Positions 36,796 through 54,060 of a DNA stretch of 64,000 bases are shown here, piece by piece. A program made the translations under genes and the position numbers. Numbering within the stretch: the first letter of the stretch is position 1; every line of letters begins with the position of its first letter. The DNA is from Eonycteris spelaea. Taxonomy: Eukaryota > Chordata > Mammalia > Chiroptera > Pteropodidae. Below the pieces are notes generated by a model. The model saw only the letters and a list, made by a program, of their open reading frames with translations. It was not told the origin of the DNA and did no database searches. The DNA lies in the NCBI GenBank assembly GCA_003508835.1, contig PUFA01000034.1:3250501-3314500 (forward strand). Direction: 5' to 3'.

Positions 36796-38040
36796 TAATA
36801 TACTTTGTAAGAAAGCCATAATTTTGGATGCAAAAGACAATCTATAAATGAAAAGTCAATTTTTTTCTCCAGCAATTTCAGAATGACGGCAAGAACATAA
36901 ATATCTGAGATTTTTTACTTTAATCTACAAATCCCTGTGATGTAAGACAATGCAGACACAGCAATTCTATTAAGCCCTCTCCCAAACATATTAGCAGAAA
37001 GTAAATTCAAACACCGAACGATTACCCATCTCTGGTGTGCTAATCTTATTCTATTTGCTTGCCTGTGTTAAAGGAAATGGAAAGTTGCTTCTGTAATTAA
37101 ATCAATCAATAGTGGCAGGGCACATCTGGAAAAAACATATTTCTACCAAAGCACATTACTGGAAAGGAAAAGAAGCCCAAGAACATTAGTTAAATGGTTC
37201 ACATGTGTATAAGCATCTCTGCAGTTCAACCTAATCTGATTTTGTACTCATCAGAACTCTGCCCTGCCACGCTATAAACCTGGTGCGCCTTCGTGCATTT
37301 CTAAACTACTTTCCTTCTGTCAGCACACACATATCCATACGCATTAATCCAGAACTCCTTCCCTTAAAAAGAGTTTTGCTTTTCTTCAAGGGGAGCCATT
37401 TTATGAATGGACCTTGCCCTTACTACCAAGATTCACCCCGGAACAGTTAGAGTATTTGGCCAGCGTCCTAATCCTCTATGGCCTAAAAGTTTACTTGCAC
37501 CTTTTCAAGGACCAAATGGAAATGAATCTTCTACAAAACCGAAGAAAACACCCACGTTCACAAAAGGACTTCCTACATTTTGGAAACATATGGCTCCAGG
37601 TTATAACTGCCCTATTTCATGCTTAGGTGGAATGAAATAATCCAACTCGAATCCTGTAATATAATCAACACATGGAAAGAGCTTTTCATAGCTGCATGGT
37701 TTAGGCTTATTAATATCTTTCCTGTATGTCAGCAGGTCCATACTGTCTAAACGGAGAATAAGACACACGACATTGTTTCCTGAGGAGGCCAGCGATAACT
37801 GAAGACACAGGCTATGGAACGTTTCCTGTTGCCAGGCACTCCACATGCGCTTTAAGACATCTTTCAAGATGTACGGAAGGCAGAGTGGGAATGCTGTCCA
37901 TTTTCAAAACTATGGCTGCCTTTATCAAATGCAGTATCTCAGCGAGGGTCCAGCGGCGCTGCCAGTGAGGACATGGGAGTGAGCGAGGGGGCGCCCCTTT
38001 CTTCACTGCGTACACACAGAGGCAATCTTGTCTTTTTTCT

Positions 38041-40624
38041 TTGAGATACAATCCATATAATAAATCCTTTTAAAGTATCCGGCTCAGTAGTTTTTAGTAT
38101 ATTCAGAGTTGTGTGACCGCCTCCACTGTCTCATCCAAGAACACATTCATCAATCTAAAAGAAACCCTGCATCCATTAACAGTCATTCTCCACTGCCCCT
38201 ACCCCCAGCCCCTGGCAACCAAGTGGAACTTCAGCCTCCAAGGATTTGCCTATTCGGGACATGTCATCTAAATGGAACCATACAGTATGTGGCCTTTTGT
38301 GTATGGCGTTTTCCACTTAGCACAATGTTGTCAGTGTTCGCACATGTAGTATGTATTACTGCGTTATTTCTTTTTTTGGCTGAATAACATTCCATTGCAC
38401 ACTACATTTTGTTTATCCATTTACCAGTTTATAAACATTTGTTTTTAACTTTTCAACTATTATGTATAAATATAAATACAAGTGTACAAGTTTTACGTAG
38501 ACATAGTTTCCATTCTCTTGGGTATATCTATACCTGGGAGTGGAGCTGCTGGGTCATATGATAGGTCTACACTTAACTTTTTGACGAACTGCCATCTGGC
38601 TTCTACAGAATCTGAAACAGTTTCCATTCCCACGGTACTATACAAGGGGTATAGTACCAATTTCCAACACCTGCGCTAACTTTAATCTACGCATCTGTTG
38701 GTTCTTTTTGATTACAGCCATCCTATGATAGAGTATCTCCTTGTGGTTTTGATTTACATTCCCCTAATGACTAATGAGGTGGAGCATCTTTTCGTGTTTA
38801 TTGGCTATTTGTATATCTTCTTTGGAGAAATGTCTATTAAAAATCCTTTGCCCATTCTAAAAATAGGTTATCTTTTGTTGAGTTATATGAGTTTTTAAAA
38901 TGTATTTTGGATATGTCTCTTATCAGATATATGATTTGAAAATATTTTCTCCTATTCTTTAGATTACCTTTTTCACTTTTTTGGTAGTATGTGACTTTTG
39001 CAAACACAGACATTTTTAATTTGATAGTTTATCTTTTTTTTTTTTTTACTGCTTGTGCCTTAGATGTCATGTATAAGAAAATACCAGCTGATTCCAGGTC
39101 ACAAAGTTTTTACATACGTATGTTATTTTCTAAAGGTTTTATAGTTTTAGCTCTTATATTTAAGTCTGATCCATGTGCAGTTAATTTTTATATATGTGAT
39201 GTCGGGGGTCCAACTTAATTCTTTTGCAGGTGAATATCCAGTTGTTCCAGCACCATTTCTTGGCCATCCTCACTGAATGGTCTTAGCATTTTTATCAAAA
39301 ATCAACTGACTATAAATGCATGGGTTTATTTCTGGACTCTCAACTTAATCCCACTGATCTATATGTGTATACTTATACCAGTGCCACACAGTCTTGATTA
39401 CTGTAGCTTTATAAGTTTTGAAATTAAGAAGTGTTGTTTTTCCAACTTTGTTCTTTTTCAAAATTGCTTTGGCTATTCTGGGTCCCCTGTGTTTCCATAT
39501 GAATTTGAGGGTCAGCTTGCTAATTTCTGTGAAGTCAGCTGGGATTTTGTTAAGGGCTATGTTGAATCTGTAGATCAAGTTGGGGAGTTCTGTCATCTTA
39601 ATAATATTAACCCTTCCAGTCCATGAACATTGATTATTGGTCTGTAGTTTTCTTTCTTGTAGTTTTCTTTCTTTCTTCCTGACTCACCGAATGAGTCAGG
39701 CAGTGTTCCAGAGTTGCACGTCCCTAAAAATCGTGTTCCACATATTCATCTTCCCTCCCTCCCTCCATCTTCTTTCCTTTTTGCTTGCTCAGTTTAGGTA
39801 ATTGTCAATTTTGATCTTTTAAAAGAATCAACTTTTGATTTTGTTGATTTTCCCTATTGTTTTCCTATTTCTATGTAATTAATTTCTGCTCTAATCTTTT
39901 TGCTTAATTTTGGTTTAATTTGCACTTCTAGTTTGTTAAGGTGGAAGGCTGTCATTTATGTGAGATCTTATTTATTTAATATCTTTTAAAATATACGCGT
40001 TTGCCGCTATACATTCCCCTCTAAGCACTGCATTCACTGAATCCCATAAGTTTTGGCATGTTGTTTTTGTTTTCATTCCCCTCAAAAAATTTTCTAATAC
40101 TCCATATGATTTCTTCCTTGACCCACTGGTTATTTAGAAGTGTGCTGTTTCATTTCCACACGTTTGTGATTTCCCCACATTTCCTTCTGATATTGCTAAA
40201 TTTCACTCCATTGTGGTTGGAGAATAAAGTTTGACTTCAATTCCTTTAAATTTACTGAGACTTGTTTAGTTGGTTTACATTATTATTCCAGTCTTTTTCT
40301 GCCTAGTTATTTTGTTATTGCAATTGGGATACTGAAGTCTCCAACTATTATTTTCTGTCTCTCACTTCGATTCTGTTTGCTTCATGTGTTTTGGAGCTCT
40401 GTTATTAGGTGCATATGTTTATAATTATTATATTTTCTTTTCTAGTGTACTATTTTAATTCCTTCTTGTTTCTTTTAGTCTATTTTTTGAGTTATTTTCT
40501 TAGTGGTTGCCTTTGGGGTTACAAAATTAACATCTTAATCTAATTTGAAAAATAGTAATTTAATTTCAATAGTGTAAAAAACTTCACTCCAATACAGCTG
40601 TTTTCTGACTCCTTTGTGTTACTG
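38041..40624 (-). mobile_element. L1M, 3' part (ORF2 and 3' end), broken
   Basis: The plus strand is the complement of L1: it starts TTGAGATACAATCCATATAA and runs through CATTCCATTGCACACTACAT and ATCTGTAGATCAAGTTGGGG. The minus strand keeps ORF2 pieces such as [17 protein letters not shown] and [19 protein letters not shown] (39345-39596). Frames are broken, so it is inactive. The 5' part resumes at 43531 after an MLT1 insertion. Confidence 0.9.
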
Positions 40625-40761
40625 TGTTATGGACTGAATGTGTCTTCCTCTAATTTATGTTAAAATAATAGCCCCTAAAGTGGTATTATTAGGAGGTGAG
40701 ATTTAGGAGGCAATTAGGTCATGAGGGTGAAGCCCTCGTGAACAGAATTAGTGCCCTCACA

Positions 40762-43287
40762 CAGCAGTCCCAGGGACAGGTTTCATGGAAGACAATTTTT
40801 CCATGGACTGGGGCAGGCGGGGTGGTAGTTTCAGGATGATTCAAGTGCATTACATTTCTTGTGCACTTTATTTCTATTATTATTGTTAACAATGTAATAT
40901 ATAATGAAACAATTATATAACTCACCGTAATGCAGGGAGACTTGAGCTTGTTTTCCTGCAACTAGACGGGCCCTTTTAGGGGTGATGGGAGACAGTGACA
41001 CCCGACGTGTGTTGCTTATATCCAGCCTACTCTGTAACCTCATTTTAGTTGCTGTCACTGCAGAAAACCCTGCTCCACAAAGACAGGGTACTGGAAATGG
41101 AAGCGGGCTTTTCAGTGCTTTTGTGGCAATCTCAGGATATTCCCCCTTGACTTTAATCCAGAATGTATGGAGATTTTAAATTGTCTCACACATATTTTTA
41201 AGGCCACCATCATTTGCGATCTCAAGCAGCTGATCCTCTTCTGGCATGGACAAAGTCGGTTCACCTGGCTTATTCATAAAAGGGTGGTGGATTCATCCCT
41301 TCCCAGTTTGGGGGTCTTTTGTGCTTGGGAAGTAATGCTCAAACTCTTTTGAAAGCTGAGACAGGTGATCATGCACCAGTTGGGAGAAAGGCCCAGGCTC
41401 AGTCTCTTTCAAAATCTCTGCTAATGTTTGAAACATGTCAAAAGTCCCAATGTTCACTTGTCGCCCTCATAATTCTAAGTTGGCTTTGAATGCAGCCACT
41501 TTATCCGCGGACTAGAACACAATTGTCCTTCCCTGATGTGACAGATTGCGTTGGTTAAGCAGGTTGAATACGTCACACAATTAAGCAAGTTTTGCGACCT
41601 ATTCTGTGTCACTGAAATGTGGGGCAGTGGTGACTGTTTTTCTAAAAGAAATCTCTAGAGAGGCTCTCATCCCTCAAAAACTCTGGCCAGTGATCAGTTT
41701 AGAAAGCCTTCTTAGTTCTGTGTATAAAAGACGACGTGTGTGCTCTGCGTCCATCTCCCCACAGAGCTGCGCGAACAGACGGAGTTTAGGGCATGCACTT
41801 TAATGTGGTTGATAATTTTAATCACATCCTGCAAAACGTCATATTCAGGTGACATTTTTCGGCTAGCCAGCATTTCTCTATGGAAGACACAGTGTGTAGA
41901 CTCAGATTCAGAAGTGACCTCTTTGACCCCTGCAGTGAAACCAGAAAGCCATCCGGTCACGGCAGACGCTCTGTCCATGCGTATACTGGCACAAAATGAC
42001 CAATTAAGTTTTCCTGACATGTAATCATGCAAAGACTTGAAGAATTCTGCAGCTGTGCAGTTGGTTGGCAACAGAAGTGCTCATAACACATCCTCATGCA
42101 CGTCCTCCTGAAAAACAGACCGCGCAAAACAGGCACTGCTGCCTTGTTGTCGACATCGGCAGATTCGTCAACCTGGATTGCAAACCATGGTGACTCATTA
42201 ATCCTAACAATGTCCTCTGCTATTTTATCATTTGTCTAGTTATGGTGCTAGCCGAAAGAGGAACACGTGCCACCTTCTGACTGCAGCCTCTCCTGGAAGT
42301 TCATGACAAATGTCCTTAGCAGTAGGCAAGATCAACTCTTCACCAACAGTAAAGGGCTTCTTAGCTTTAGCAATGCAGCCACTAAGAATGATGCTCTCAG
42401 TGCAGACGCCTATGATGAAGTAGTGGCCTTCAATCACTGCTTCTGTTCTTCATGTTCAGGTTTTTACTTTTTGAAAAAACTTCAAAGGCTTGTATTTTAA
42501 CGCAGGATGCTTGGCCTCCATGTGGTGAAGCGTTTAGAAGGTTTCATGGCTTTGCTGGATAGCCAGTCGTCACACATTATACAAAATGGGCTTGGGGAAT
42601 GTGAATCACCTGTTGCAATGAGCCAGTCATTTAAGTAGGTCTCCTGATAATTTTCTTTTAAATGCAGCTCTTTGTTGGCAGTCTTAGAGTCTTCCGCTGT
42701 CTGTCTCATCATTGGGTCTTTCCCACTTTCAAAGCAGCTTTCCAGGGACGTCTGTTTTTCACTCATTTTGGCTAGGGTTAGCTTGTGGGCTTACCAGAAC
42801 TGTGACTGAGACCAAGTGTGTGGGCCCACGGACTAAAATAAGTGTCGGATTATGACTTAAAGCCTCCCACCAGATGCAACTGTACTACTGAAGTGCATCA
42901 ACTCACTTGCCACATAAAGGCTGCCACCAGATATGGATTGTCACTTGGCACTCACACTGATAGTGTTTTGATATGAGTCTGCAGGCAACTGATTTATTGC
43001 GGCCTCTGTTCAGTCAAACCTCCCTGCTAATGTTAATCTGTCTTTGTATCTGCCTCCCAGCGCCAGCATCGCCGCCTGGATCCCTTGCACGTGCAGTTCA
43101 CAATGAGGTTGGTGCTCCTATGAGAATCTAATGCCTGAGGATCTGAGGTGGAGCTGAGACAGTGTTGCTAGCACTGGGGAGCGGCTGCAAATACGATGAA
43201 GCTTCTTTGCTCACCTGCCGCTCACCTCCCGCTGTGCGGCCTGGTTCCTAACAGTACTGGTCTGAGACCAGCGGTTGGGGATCCCTG
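40762..43287 (-). mobile_element. Autonomous-type hAT-Charlie element (MER1/Charlie3-like), decayed
   Basis: Ends CAGCAGTCCC on the left and GGTTGGGGATCCCTG on the right, with the AAGACAATTTTTCCATGGAC word near the left end. About 2.5 kb. The minus strand carries broken pieces of a BED-finger hAT transposase. It may be a relative of the elements behind ZBED/SCAND3-like genes. The shorter element at 54554-54768 has the same ends. Confidence 0.85.
40831..42766 (-). pseudogene. hAT transposase remnant
   Basis: Frame pieces from N to C: MSEKQTSLESCFESGKD with a CIMC and MKPSK BED-finger relic (42497-42766); AKAKKPFTVGEELILPTAKD (42240-42437); DRASAVTGWLSGFTAGVKEV and THCVFHREMLASRKM (41712-42071), from the RNase-H-like core; and RLDISNTRRVSLSPITPKRA (40831-41058), from the C-terminal hAT dimerisation part. 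Stops and frameshifts separate the pieces, so no intact enzyme exists. Confidence 0.85.
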
Positions 43288-43530
43288 CCTTATAAGAACA
43301 GACACGAAGAGAACTTGCTTCCCCTCTCTCCACTCTGTCAAGTGACGATACAAGAAGAGGGCTATATGTAAACTAGGGTGAGGGCCTTTCCTGGAAACCT
43401 GATTGTACTGGCACCTGATCTTGTACTTCAATCTTCCAGAACTATGAGAAATAAATGCTTGTTGTTTAAGGTACCCAGTCTTAAATAGTAGGTAGCAATT
43501 TGCTATAGGAGCCAGAACCAAGACATATTG

Positions 43531-45200
43531 TAATGCAAATTACATTTTTATGCAGCGTGTACACATCAACACCAATTTATCATTGCTTTATACAGTTGTC
43601 TTTTAAATCTGTTAGGAGAAAAAAGAACTACAAACAAAAACACATTTACATTATCTCTTATATTTATCTATACAGTTATATTTACCAGTGCTCTTTATTC
43701 TTTTATGTGGATTCAAGTTACTGTATAGTGCCCTTTCATTTTAGCCTGAAGGGTTCACTTTCATATTTCTTGTATAGCAGGTTGGCTAGTGACAAATTCT
43801 CTCAGTTTTCATTTGGGAATGTCTTATTTTCACCTTCATTTTTAAAGGATAATTTTGTTGGCTACAGAATTCTTGGTTGGAGAGTCTTTTAGCACTTTGA
43901 ACGTCATCCCACTGCCTTCTGGCCTCCATGGTTTCTGACGGCAAATCAGCTGTTGTTCTTCTTGAGGGTCCTGGTACATGATGAATTGTTTCTCTCTTGC
44001 TGCTCTCAAGATCCCCTTCTTGTCTTTCAACACTTTGATTCTGATGTGTCTAAATGTTAATCAATGAAACTTGGATTCGTTGAACATCTTGGAATGTAGA
44101 TTTGGGAAGTTTTCAGCCATTATTTCTTCAATTATCCTTCTATTCTTTTCCCTTTTTCGGATCTCATTTATCTCACTCTGTGAATGCTGGTGTGCTTGAC
44201 AGTGTTCCACATGTCTCTGAGGCTGTTCATATTTCTTCATCCTTTTTTTAGGGTTGTTCCTCAAATGATCTATCTTCAAGTTTGCTCATATCTGCTCAAA
44301 TAAGCTACTGAACACCTCTAGTGAATTTTTCATTTCGGTTATTCTATTTTCAACTCAAGAATGTCTATTTGATTATTTTTTATAAGTTCTACTTTTTAAG
44401 GATACTCACGACTTGTTGAAACCTCATTCTCATACTTTCCTTTAGTTCTTTAGACATAGTTCCTTTAGTTCTTTAAACATATTTTAAATAGTTGATTTAG
44501 TCTGCCTATTAATTCCAACATGTAGGCATCCCCGGGAAGTTTCTATTAATTGCTTTTTTCTCTGTGTATGAGCCATATTTTTCTTCGCATATTTTGTAAT
44601 TGTTTGTTGAAACCTGGACACTTAAAGTGATATTATATGGCAACTCTAGAAGTCAGATTCTGCTCCCTTCCCAAGATTGTTTTGTGACTTTTCTGAACTA
44701 CTATGAAGTCTGTATTTTCTGTTGTATGTCACCACTGAAGTTTCTCAGTGGCCAAGTAATGACTGGACAGGGATTTCCTTAAACCCCGAACAAATAAGTC
44801 TCCTAGTCAGTGCTGACGGGCTCTGTGTGTGTTGGGGCTCACGTTCAACAGTTGGCCAGGTAGTAGGCAAATTTTCATTTCTTGCTTGCACAGAGGCAGT
44901 CTTTTAACTCATAGATGGACAAGCTTCCTGTTTAGTTTCTTGTCCTTTTGTAGCTTCTTCTGACTTATTTTGAGCAGAGGCTTAAAGATCATTCAATTTC
45001 CATCCAAGACATACCAGTCTCCTCATATGGCCTCATGACATTGAGCATATAATGTGCTGTCTTTAGTTCTTCATAACTGTTGAAAACACTGGATGTTTAA
45101 AGTACTCACTAGTTGTGTACTACTATATATCTGTTCTGAGTATATCCCACTTCGAACTGTCAAGAGCAGTTTCTAGACGCTGTTGGAATATATTCTCTGT
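43531..45200 (-). mobile_element. L1M, 5' part
   Basis: Continues the antisense L1 beyond the MLT1 insertion: CCACTGCCTTCTGGCCTCCA, GGGAAGTTTTCAGCCATTAT, and the L1M 5'UTR-like AGAGGCAGTCTTTTAACTCA and CTCATGACATTGAGCATATA. Boundaries approximate on the right. Confidence 0.8.
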
Positions 45201-45429
45201 AAATATTCCACTCGGATGCACTGGGTTGCAGATTAGACGGTGACTACATTTAAGATATCCACTGGTGGTACTATCAATTAATTCAACACTACAGACCAAG
45301 TAGTGTTAATATCCTAGTAATGCACGATTAACAGGAGGTGGGAGAAGATCTTCAAGCTATTCCCTCCCTCCTGGCCTGATTGCCTGCTACTTAAAGCTAT
45401 CTGGTGACTTATCAATACCACTGAGTACT

Positions 45430-45655
45430 GAGAAATTACCATATGCCAGACATTGTTTTAGGTGTTTTATATATAACGACCTATTTAATCTTTACAGCAT
45501 TCCTAGGAGCTCCATAGGCAGCACCATCATGCCCATTTTACAGATGAAGAAACTGAAACATGAAGAGATAAACAACTTGTCTTGGTCACACAGTTAAGAA
45601 ATGACGGAGCTGGAATTTAAACTCAGTTCTGCCCAATTTAAGCTCTTTACCACGA
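45430..45655 (+). repeat. MIR SINE
   Basis: GCCCATTTTACAGATGAAGA, TTGTCTTGGTCACACAG and GGAGCTGGAATTTAAACTCA are in MIR order. Nearly full length. Confidence 0.85.
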
Positions 45656-45894
45656 AATACAGCCATCTTCTAACCCCTGCCCTGTCTCCTGGAGCTGATA
45701 ATCTAGTCAGGTAAGACCCTGGCTCATAACTGTATGTAAGAGTTGCCTTCCACTCACCACCATCAGAGACCACCTTCAAGTTGATGAGAAAGGGTTTACT
45801 TTTCTATAAGGATCTAGAAATCTCATCTATGAAACAGTCTACATTAGAAAATTAAATGGCATGATGATCCTTTTCTAATTGTAAAAGTCAATGC

Positions 45895-46105
45895 TCTAAG
45901 TGCCTGTGTATTAACTATTTCCTTGTTTAATCTTTGCCAAATTCCTATGAGTTAAGGAAGATAATTCTTAATTTACAGTAGAGGAAATTGAGAGAGGTTT
46001 AGTACCTGACCTAAAGTCACACAGACTGTAAGTGGAAGAATGAGGATGCAAACTCAAGATTTCTGACTCCAGAGTCTATGCTCCTAATTGCCATGCTACA
46101 TGAGG
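45895..46105 (+). repeat. MIR SINE
   Basis: CTAAAGTCACACAGACTGTA, AGTGGAAGAATGAGGATGCA and CTGACTCCAGAGTCTATGCT follow MIR, with ACAGTAGAGGAAATTGAGAG upstream. Confidence 0.85.
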
Positions 46106-46295
46106 AACTTTTATGGCATTAGCCTCTGGTAGATGAAGGATATTTGTAGGGTTACACAAAGAGAAGAAAAGCTCCCCCATATCTATAAGGAATAGAAGAA
46201 ATGTTCTCTTTTTTGCTAAGAGATTTATTAGTACTAAAGAGCTTTCCCCAGTGTTTTGGAGATTTATGCTTCTCTGTCAATATTCCATCACCCTA

Positions 46296-50181
<3,886 letters not shown>

Positions 50182-50351
50182 CTTTAAGTCCTTGTTAAGG
50201 CCAATCACACAGGTAGGAGTATAAGCGAGTGACAGGAAGTGTGAAAGAGGAAACCAGAACCAGAACTGGGTAAAGACGAGGACACCAACCACAGAAGGCA
50301 TATGGGTGTGCCCAGTCCTGGACTGCAAGGAGATTGTGACATTATGACCAC
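50182..50351 (-). CDS. PSMD1: PSMD1 coding exon ([10 protein letters not shown])
   Basis: A 170-nt exon entering in phase 1: [56 protein letters not shown]. Acceptor TCTACAG, donor GTATGT. The aromatic [13 protein letters not shown] stretch is a hallmark of Rpn2 near the end of the toroid. Confidence 0.98.
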
Positions 50352-50779
50352 CTGTAGAAAAAAGAGAAATGATGACTATAAATCCAGTAGTTCAATAATA
50401 AAGATTTCTAAGTACTGCACTAACGAAGCATGTGGTGATTATTTTAAGAGTACAGTTCATAAAAATCTAATATGGAGTTCCTGAAATTTGTTAGCTAGTA
50501 ACAATCTAAGGTCTCTAAAATGGGAAGTATTTTAACTGGACTCAGGGTAAATCTAGGTCTTTCTATATAAGTAGGCATTTTTCAAAAACTAAGCCTGAAG
50601 GACATCAAAACTGTATGCTAAATTAAATATTAATCTATATTATACATTGGCTTTTAATGTACTAACAAAAAGTAAAATTTCAATACACATCATATTTGCG
50701 AACAATAGCAAAGAGGCAAGAGGTAGATTGTCTGCTTAGTTTTACTCTTCTTGTTTTAAACACATGTGAATGCAGGCAG

Positions 50780-50890
50780 CTCCAACATTAACTTAGCCTT
50801 ATGACCTTGGACAAATCACTTTACCTCCAAAAATCTTTTTCCTCATTGGCAAAATGAAGGTTTGAACTTGAACGCTTGAACTAGAGCACT
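50780..50890 (+). repeat. MIR fragment
   Basis: CCTTATGACCTTGGACAAAT followed by CACTTTACCTCC and TTGGCAAAATGAAGG resembles MIR. Confidence 0.7.
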
Positions 50891-52879
50891 ATCACTAACA
50901 AAAGAAAAATTTTAGTCTTCAATCCTGATTCAATTGAAATTATTTTGAGGAAGCATAATACATAAAACAATGAAAGCAAAGCTAATTTTAATCAGAAGTT
51001 TGGGCTGTTGAGAGGGTATGTGGCTTGGAACCTGACCTGTTCAGCTACCTCTTGCCACATCCCCTAGATTATCCCTTGAGGGACTGCAGACAGTGAACAA
51101 GTGCCAAGATTCAAGCATAAGTTAGACAGCTGGGCCTTTGTAAGACTGAGATTCTAGGAGGCTACTAGGGGTTGCAGACTGGAAAGCCTTTAGGAACCAG
51201 TCAGGTAAATGAATGAGAAAACTTGGGCTGGAAGCAAACTGGCAAGTTCATGTCCTATTTAAAGAAGACACGTTACTAGGGACGTAGGTCTAGAGTCATG
51301 AGGTAATCTTGTTTTTAAAAGTAGAATCGAAGACTTGAGTCTGGATTTTGAACAAAATTTTGCTAGGCAGACAAAATAAAGCGTGTGTTTAGGTCAGATC
51401 TAACCCATGGGCTGCTAGGTTGTCGCCTTTTGTCTATATGGTAACAGTGTCAGTGCTGAACCCCAGCACTCTGAGACACAAATCTTTTAGTTTCCATACT
51501 ATCACCTATACAGTGGGACTTGTCTGTGCCTAGTCACCATCCTAATATTTCCAATTTTGGATTACTTTTGCTCACATTTCACTTCCCTTAACCTCTTAAT
51601 CTCAGTATCCACGGATGCCTTCACATTTTGCAGGAAGTGAGTACCAACTTTACTCAACCAAAGAGCATTTAAAGTTTTTATAAGAATCAGGGTTCTACTA
51701 CTCAACCAAATAATCTCGATTTTCTAAATACTTTGCTATGGATATCTAAGATTTTAACTGGAAAAAAATCAGGCACATTTTATTTTTCCAACAAAAATGA
51801 GTTATATACATTTATTATCTGCTTGTATTCTTCCCTACTTTAGCCCCTGCATTCACTGAATGCTTACTATATATTGAAAATTTTGAATAAAATACTAAAA
51901 AGGATCCCAAGGAGCCTCCAGTCTATTAGAGAAGACAGATAACTAGATAATTAAAATAAGGCATAAAAGTATTATGATTTAAACTTGGGCACTACTGGGA
52001 ACATACAGTTAAGCATGGTACTTAACCCCGGGCAGAGACTGGCTGGGGCAGAAGAAGAGGGGGAAAGGTTTCTTAGAGAATGTGATATTTGATCTAAGTT
52101 TTGAAGCTAAATTTCCTTTTATTTCAATGAAACCTATTTTCTTCAGACTTAGAAACTAAACTTGCCTCTTGTTCTAGTATAAAACAAAGAAGAGTTTTTC
52201 CTATTGGTAATGTTTACAGTTTTACAAACTTTAATCACAAGCCTTAATCTTCAGCTTTTCTCCCTGAAGAGATCGAATCATTGGGTTCTCATAATTTCAC
52301 TGATGCCTTTGAAGTTGTCCTCTCCAGATTTTCTCAATTACCACCAACTTCTGAGAGATAAACTGTAAGACTACACATTTTTCTAATGCAATTGCAGCAC
52401 AGTTTTGTAGGATAGGATATTAAAGTAAAATGGGGGAAAGAGAATAATTTTATACTCATACTAGTAAACACAACAGTACAGACTTTTATGAACTAACCAC
52501 TAAAATACTGAGCCAATATAATAGAGAAATAGAGAAATGGAATGGAAATTTCAGACTTGATTGGACCATGACAAATAAAGAAACACTTGTAAAATAAAGA
52601 GTTGGAAGGAGACAGGGGCTGAAAGAAGAAGGAAGGAGGGGAAAACAGAGAGAACTTCTAGTAAAGGTGGCCGAATAAAGCTGGAACAGAATTATCCTCC
52701 CTAATTCTAGCAAAAACTCTAATACAGTGAAAACCAGCAAGAAACTGTAGTTTACTAAACGAACAAGTGAAGAGTTGTAGTCTGAAACTACAAACTCCAA
52801 AATGTGGCAGCTAGAAGGAAAAAAAGATGGTGGAATAGTAAAATGTCACTCCTAAATTCTATTTAAAATCTAATTATCG

Positions 52880-53130
52880 AAAGTAGCCAATCCATAAAGG
52901 CTCTATACTATATGATTCTAGGAAAAACTAAAGCTATAGAGACAATAAAATGATCAGTGGTTGCCAGGGGATAGTAGGTAGGGAGGGAAGGATGAAAATG
53001 TGGAACACAGGGAATTTTTAGGGCAGTGAAACTACTCTGTATGATATTGTAATGGTGGATACATATCATTATGCATTTGTCAAAACCCATACAGACTGAT
53101 GCTGAATATAAACTAAGGACTGATAAAATT
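52880..53130 (+). mobile_element. Old L1 3' end
   Basis: ATCAGTGGTTGCCAGGGGAT, AACACAGGGAATTTTTAGGG and TTGTCAAAACCCATACAGAC follow the L1M 3' end. Confidence 0.75.
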
Positions 53131-53459
53131 CAGCCAATTAAATGTCAAGCCTTAGTACAGTACCCAGGAAAAAGAAGCAGCAATAAAAGAAATGATAGTA
53201 AGCACTGAATCCATTTAAATATAAAACTAAGACTAAACTGTGAGAACTAGGACTTTACAAGCAAAGGTAAATGTTATAAACCATGACAATGTAAACATAA
53301 TATAAAAATACTGAAGGTGGTCAGGAAGGAGGAGAAACTATGGCATTATCAATTTCTGTGTTGTTTATACACAGGAGAACACCATCAAGAAGTGAAATGG
53401 TTTACTTTATCTGAAGTAACTATAGAATATTCTCCTTATTATATATAGCTGCAAGGCAC

Positions 53460-54060
53460 TGTATTTACAAAGAGAGAAAAACAAATTGCACCTAACGCTA
53501 AAAATTTATGCAGAAAACGCTCAACTTGGAAAATTAAAACAAAAGACCCCACGAAACAAGTGGATTAAAAGAGAATATTTGCCTCAAAAACTTAGAAAAG
53601 AGCACCAGTGTCCTAAGATAAGAAAAAGCAAATAAAAGGTCCAAGCAAAAATAAAGAAATTAGAGGAAAAGAGAGTAGCATCAGAATATAAATAAATGAA
53701 GAGACATTTCTAGCAAATCCAATCAAGAAAAAGAGAAAATAAAACAAATTAGAAAGGAGACAGAGATTTTTAACAAGCCCATATAAAAGAGATTAATCTA
53801 AAATTACTAAACAAGGACACCAAAAACCTTGACATGGTTTAAAAACACAACAAGTAGAAAACCTGAAGTTATTTAACAAAATAAACTTAAATGCAGATGG
53901 CTAATAAATTCAAGAAAATGTTCATCTAATAGTAGAACTACTATAAAGACCTTGAGATACTATTCTGTCCTTTTAAATTAACAAATATTAATAAAAAGAT
54001 GATATTTTACATGGCTAAGGTAGAGTAAGAAAAGGAATCACATACTGGTATAATGAAACA
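53460..54060 (+). mobile_element. Old L1/HAL1-like fragments
   Basis: A-rich sequence ending in L1 ORF2-like text (CTTGAGATACTATTCTGTCC then TTTTAAATTAACAAATATTA). Strongly decayed, family uncertain. Confidence 0.5.

Larger units (their letters stand above)
40625..43525 (+). repeat. MLT1A-type LTR split by a hAT element
   Basis: Left piece 40625-40761 starts TGTTATGGACTGAATGTGTC and breaks off at AATTAGTGCCCTCAC; right piece 43288-43525 resumes at CCTTATAAGAACAGACACGA and ends CCAGAACCAAGACA. The flanks TACTG (40620-40624) and TATTG (43526-43530) fit a 5-bp target duplication. It sits in the L1. Confidence 0.85.

Noticed and set aside
37601..38051. Two overlapping minus-strand frames with fairly protein-like text in a PSMD1 intron
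   Set aside because: I cannot match them to a family, they are in different frames and no splice sites fit. A search would be needed to exclude an old processed pseudogene.
39345..39596. Minus-strand frame of 83 codons
   Set aside because: It is real L1 ORF2 text, so it belongs to the broken L1M and is not a separate gene.
52486..52800. Minus-strand frame of 104 codons, hydrophobic
   Set aside because: Phe/Leu/Ser-rich text from an AG-rich strand read in reverse; no motif or splice support.
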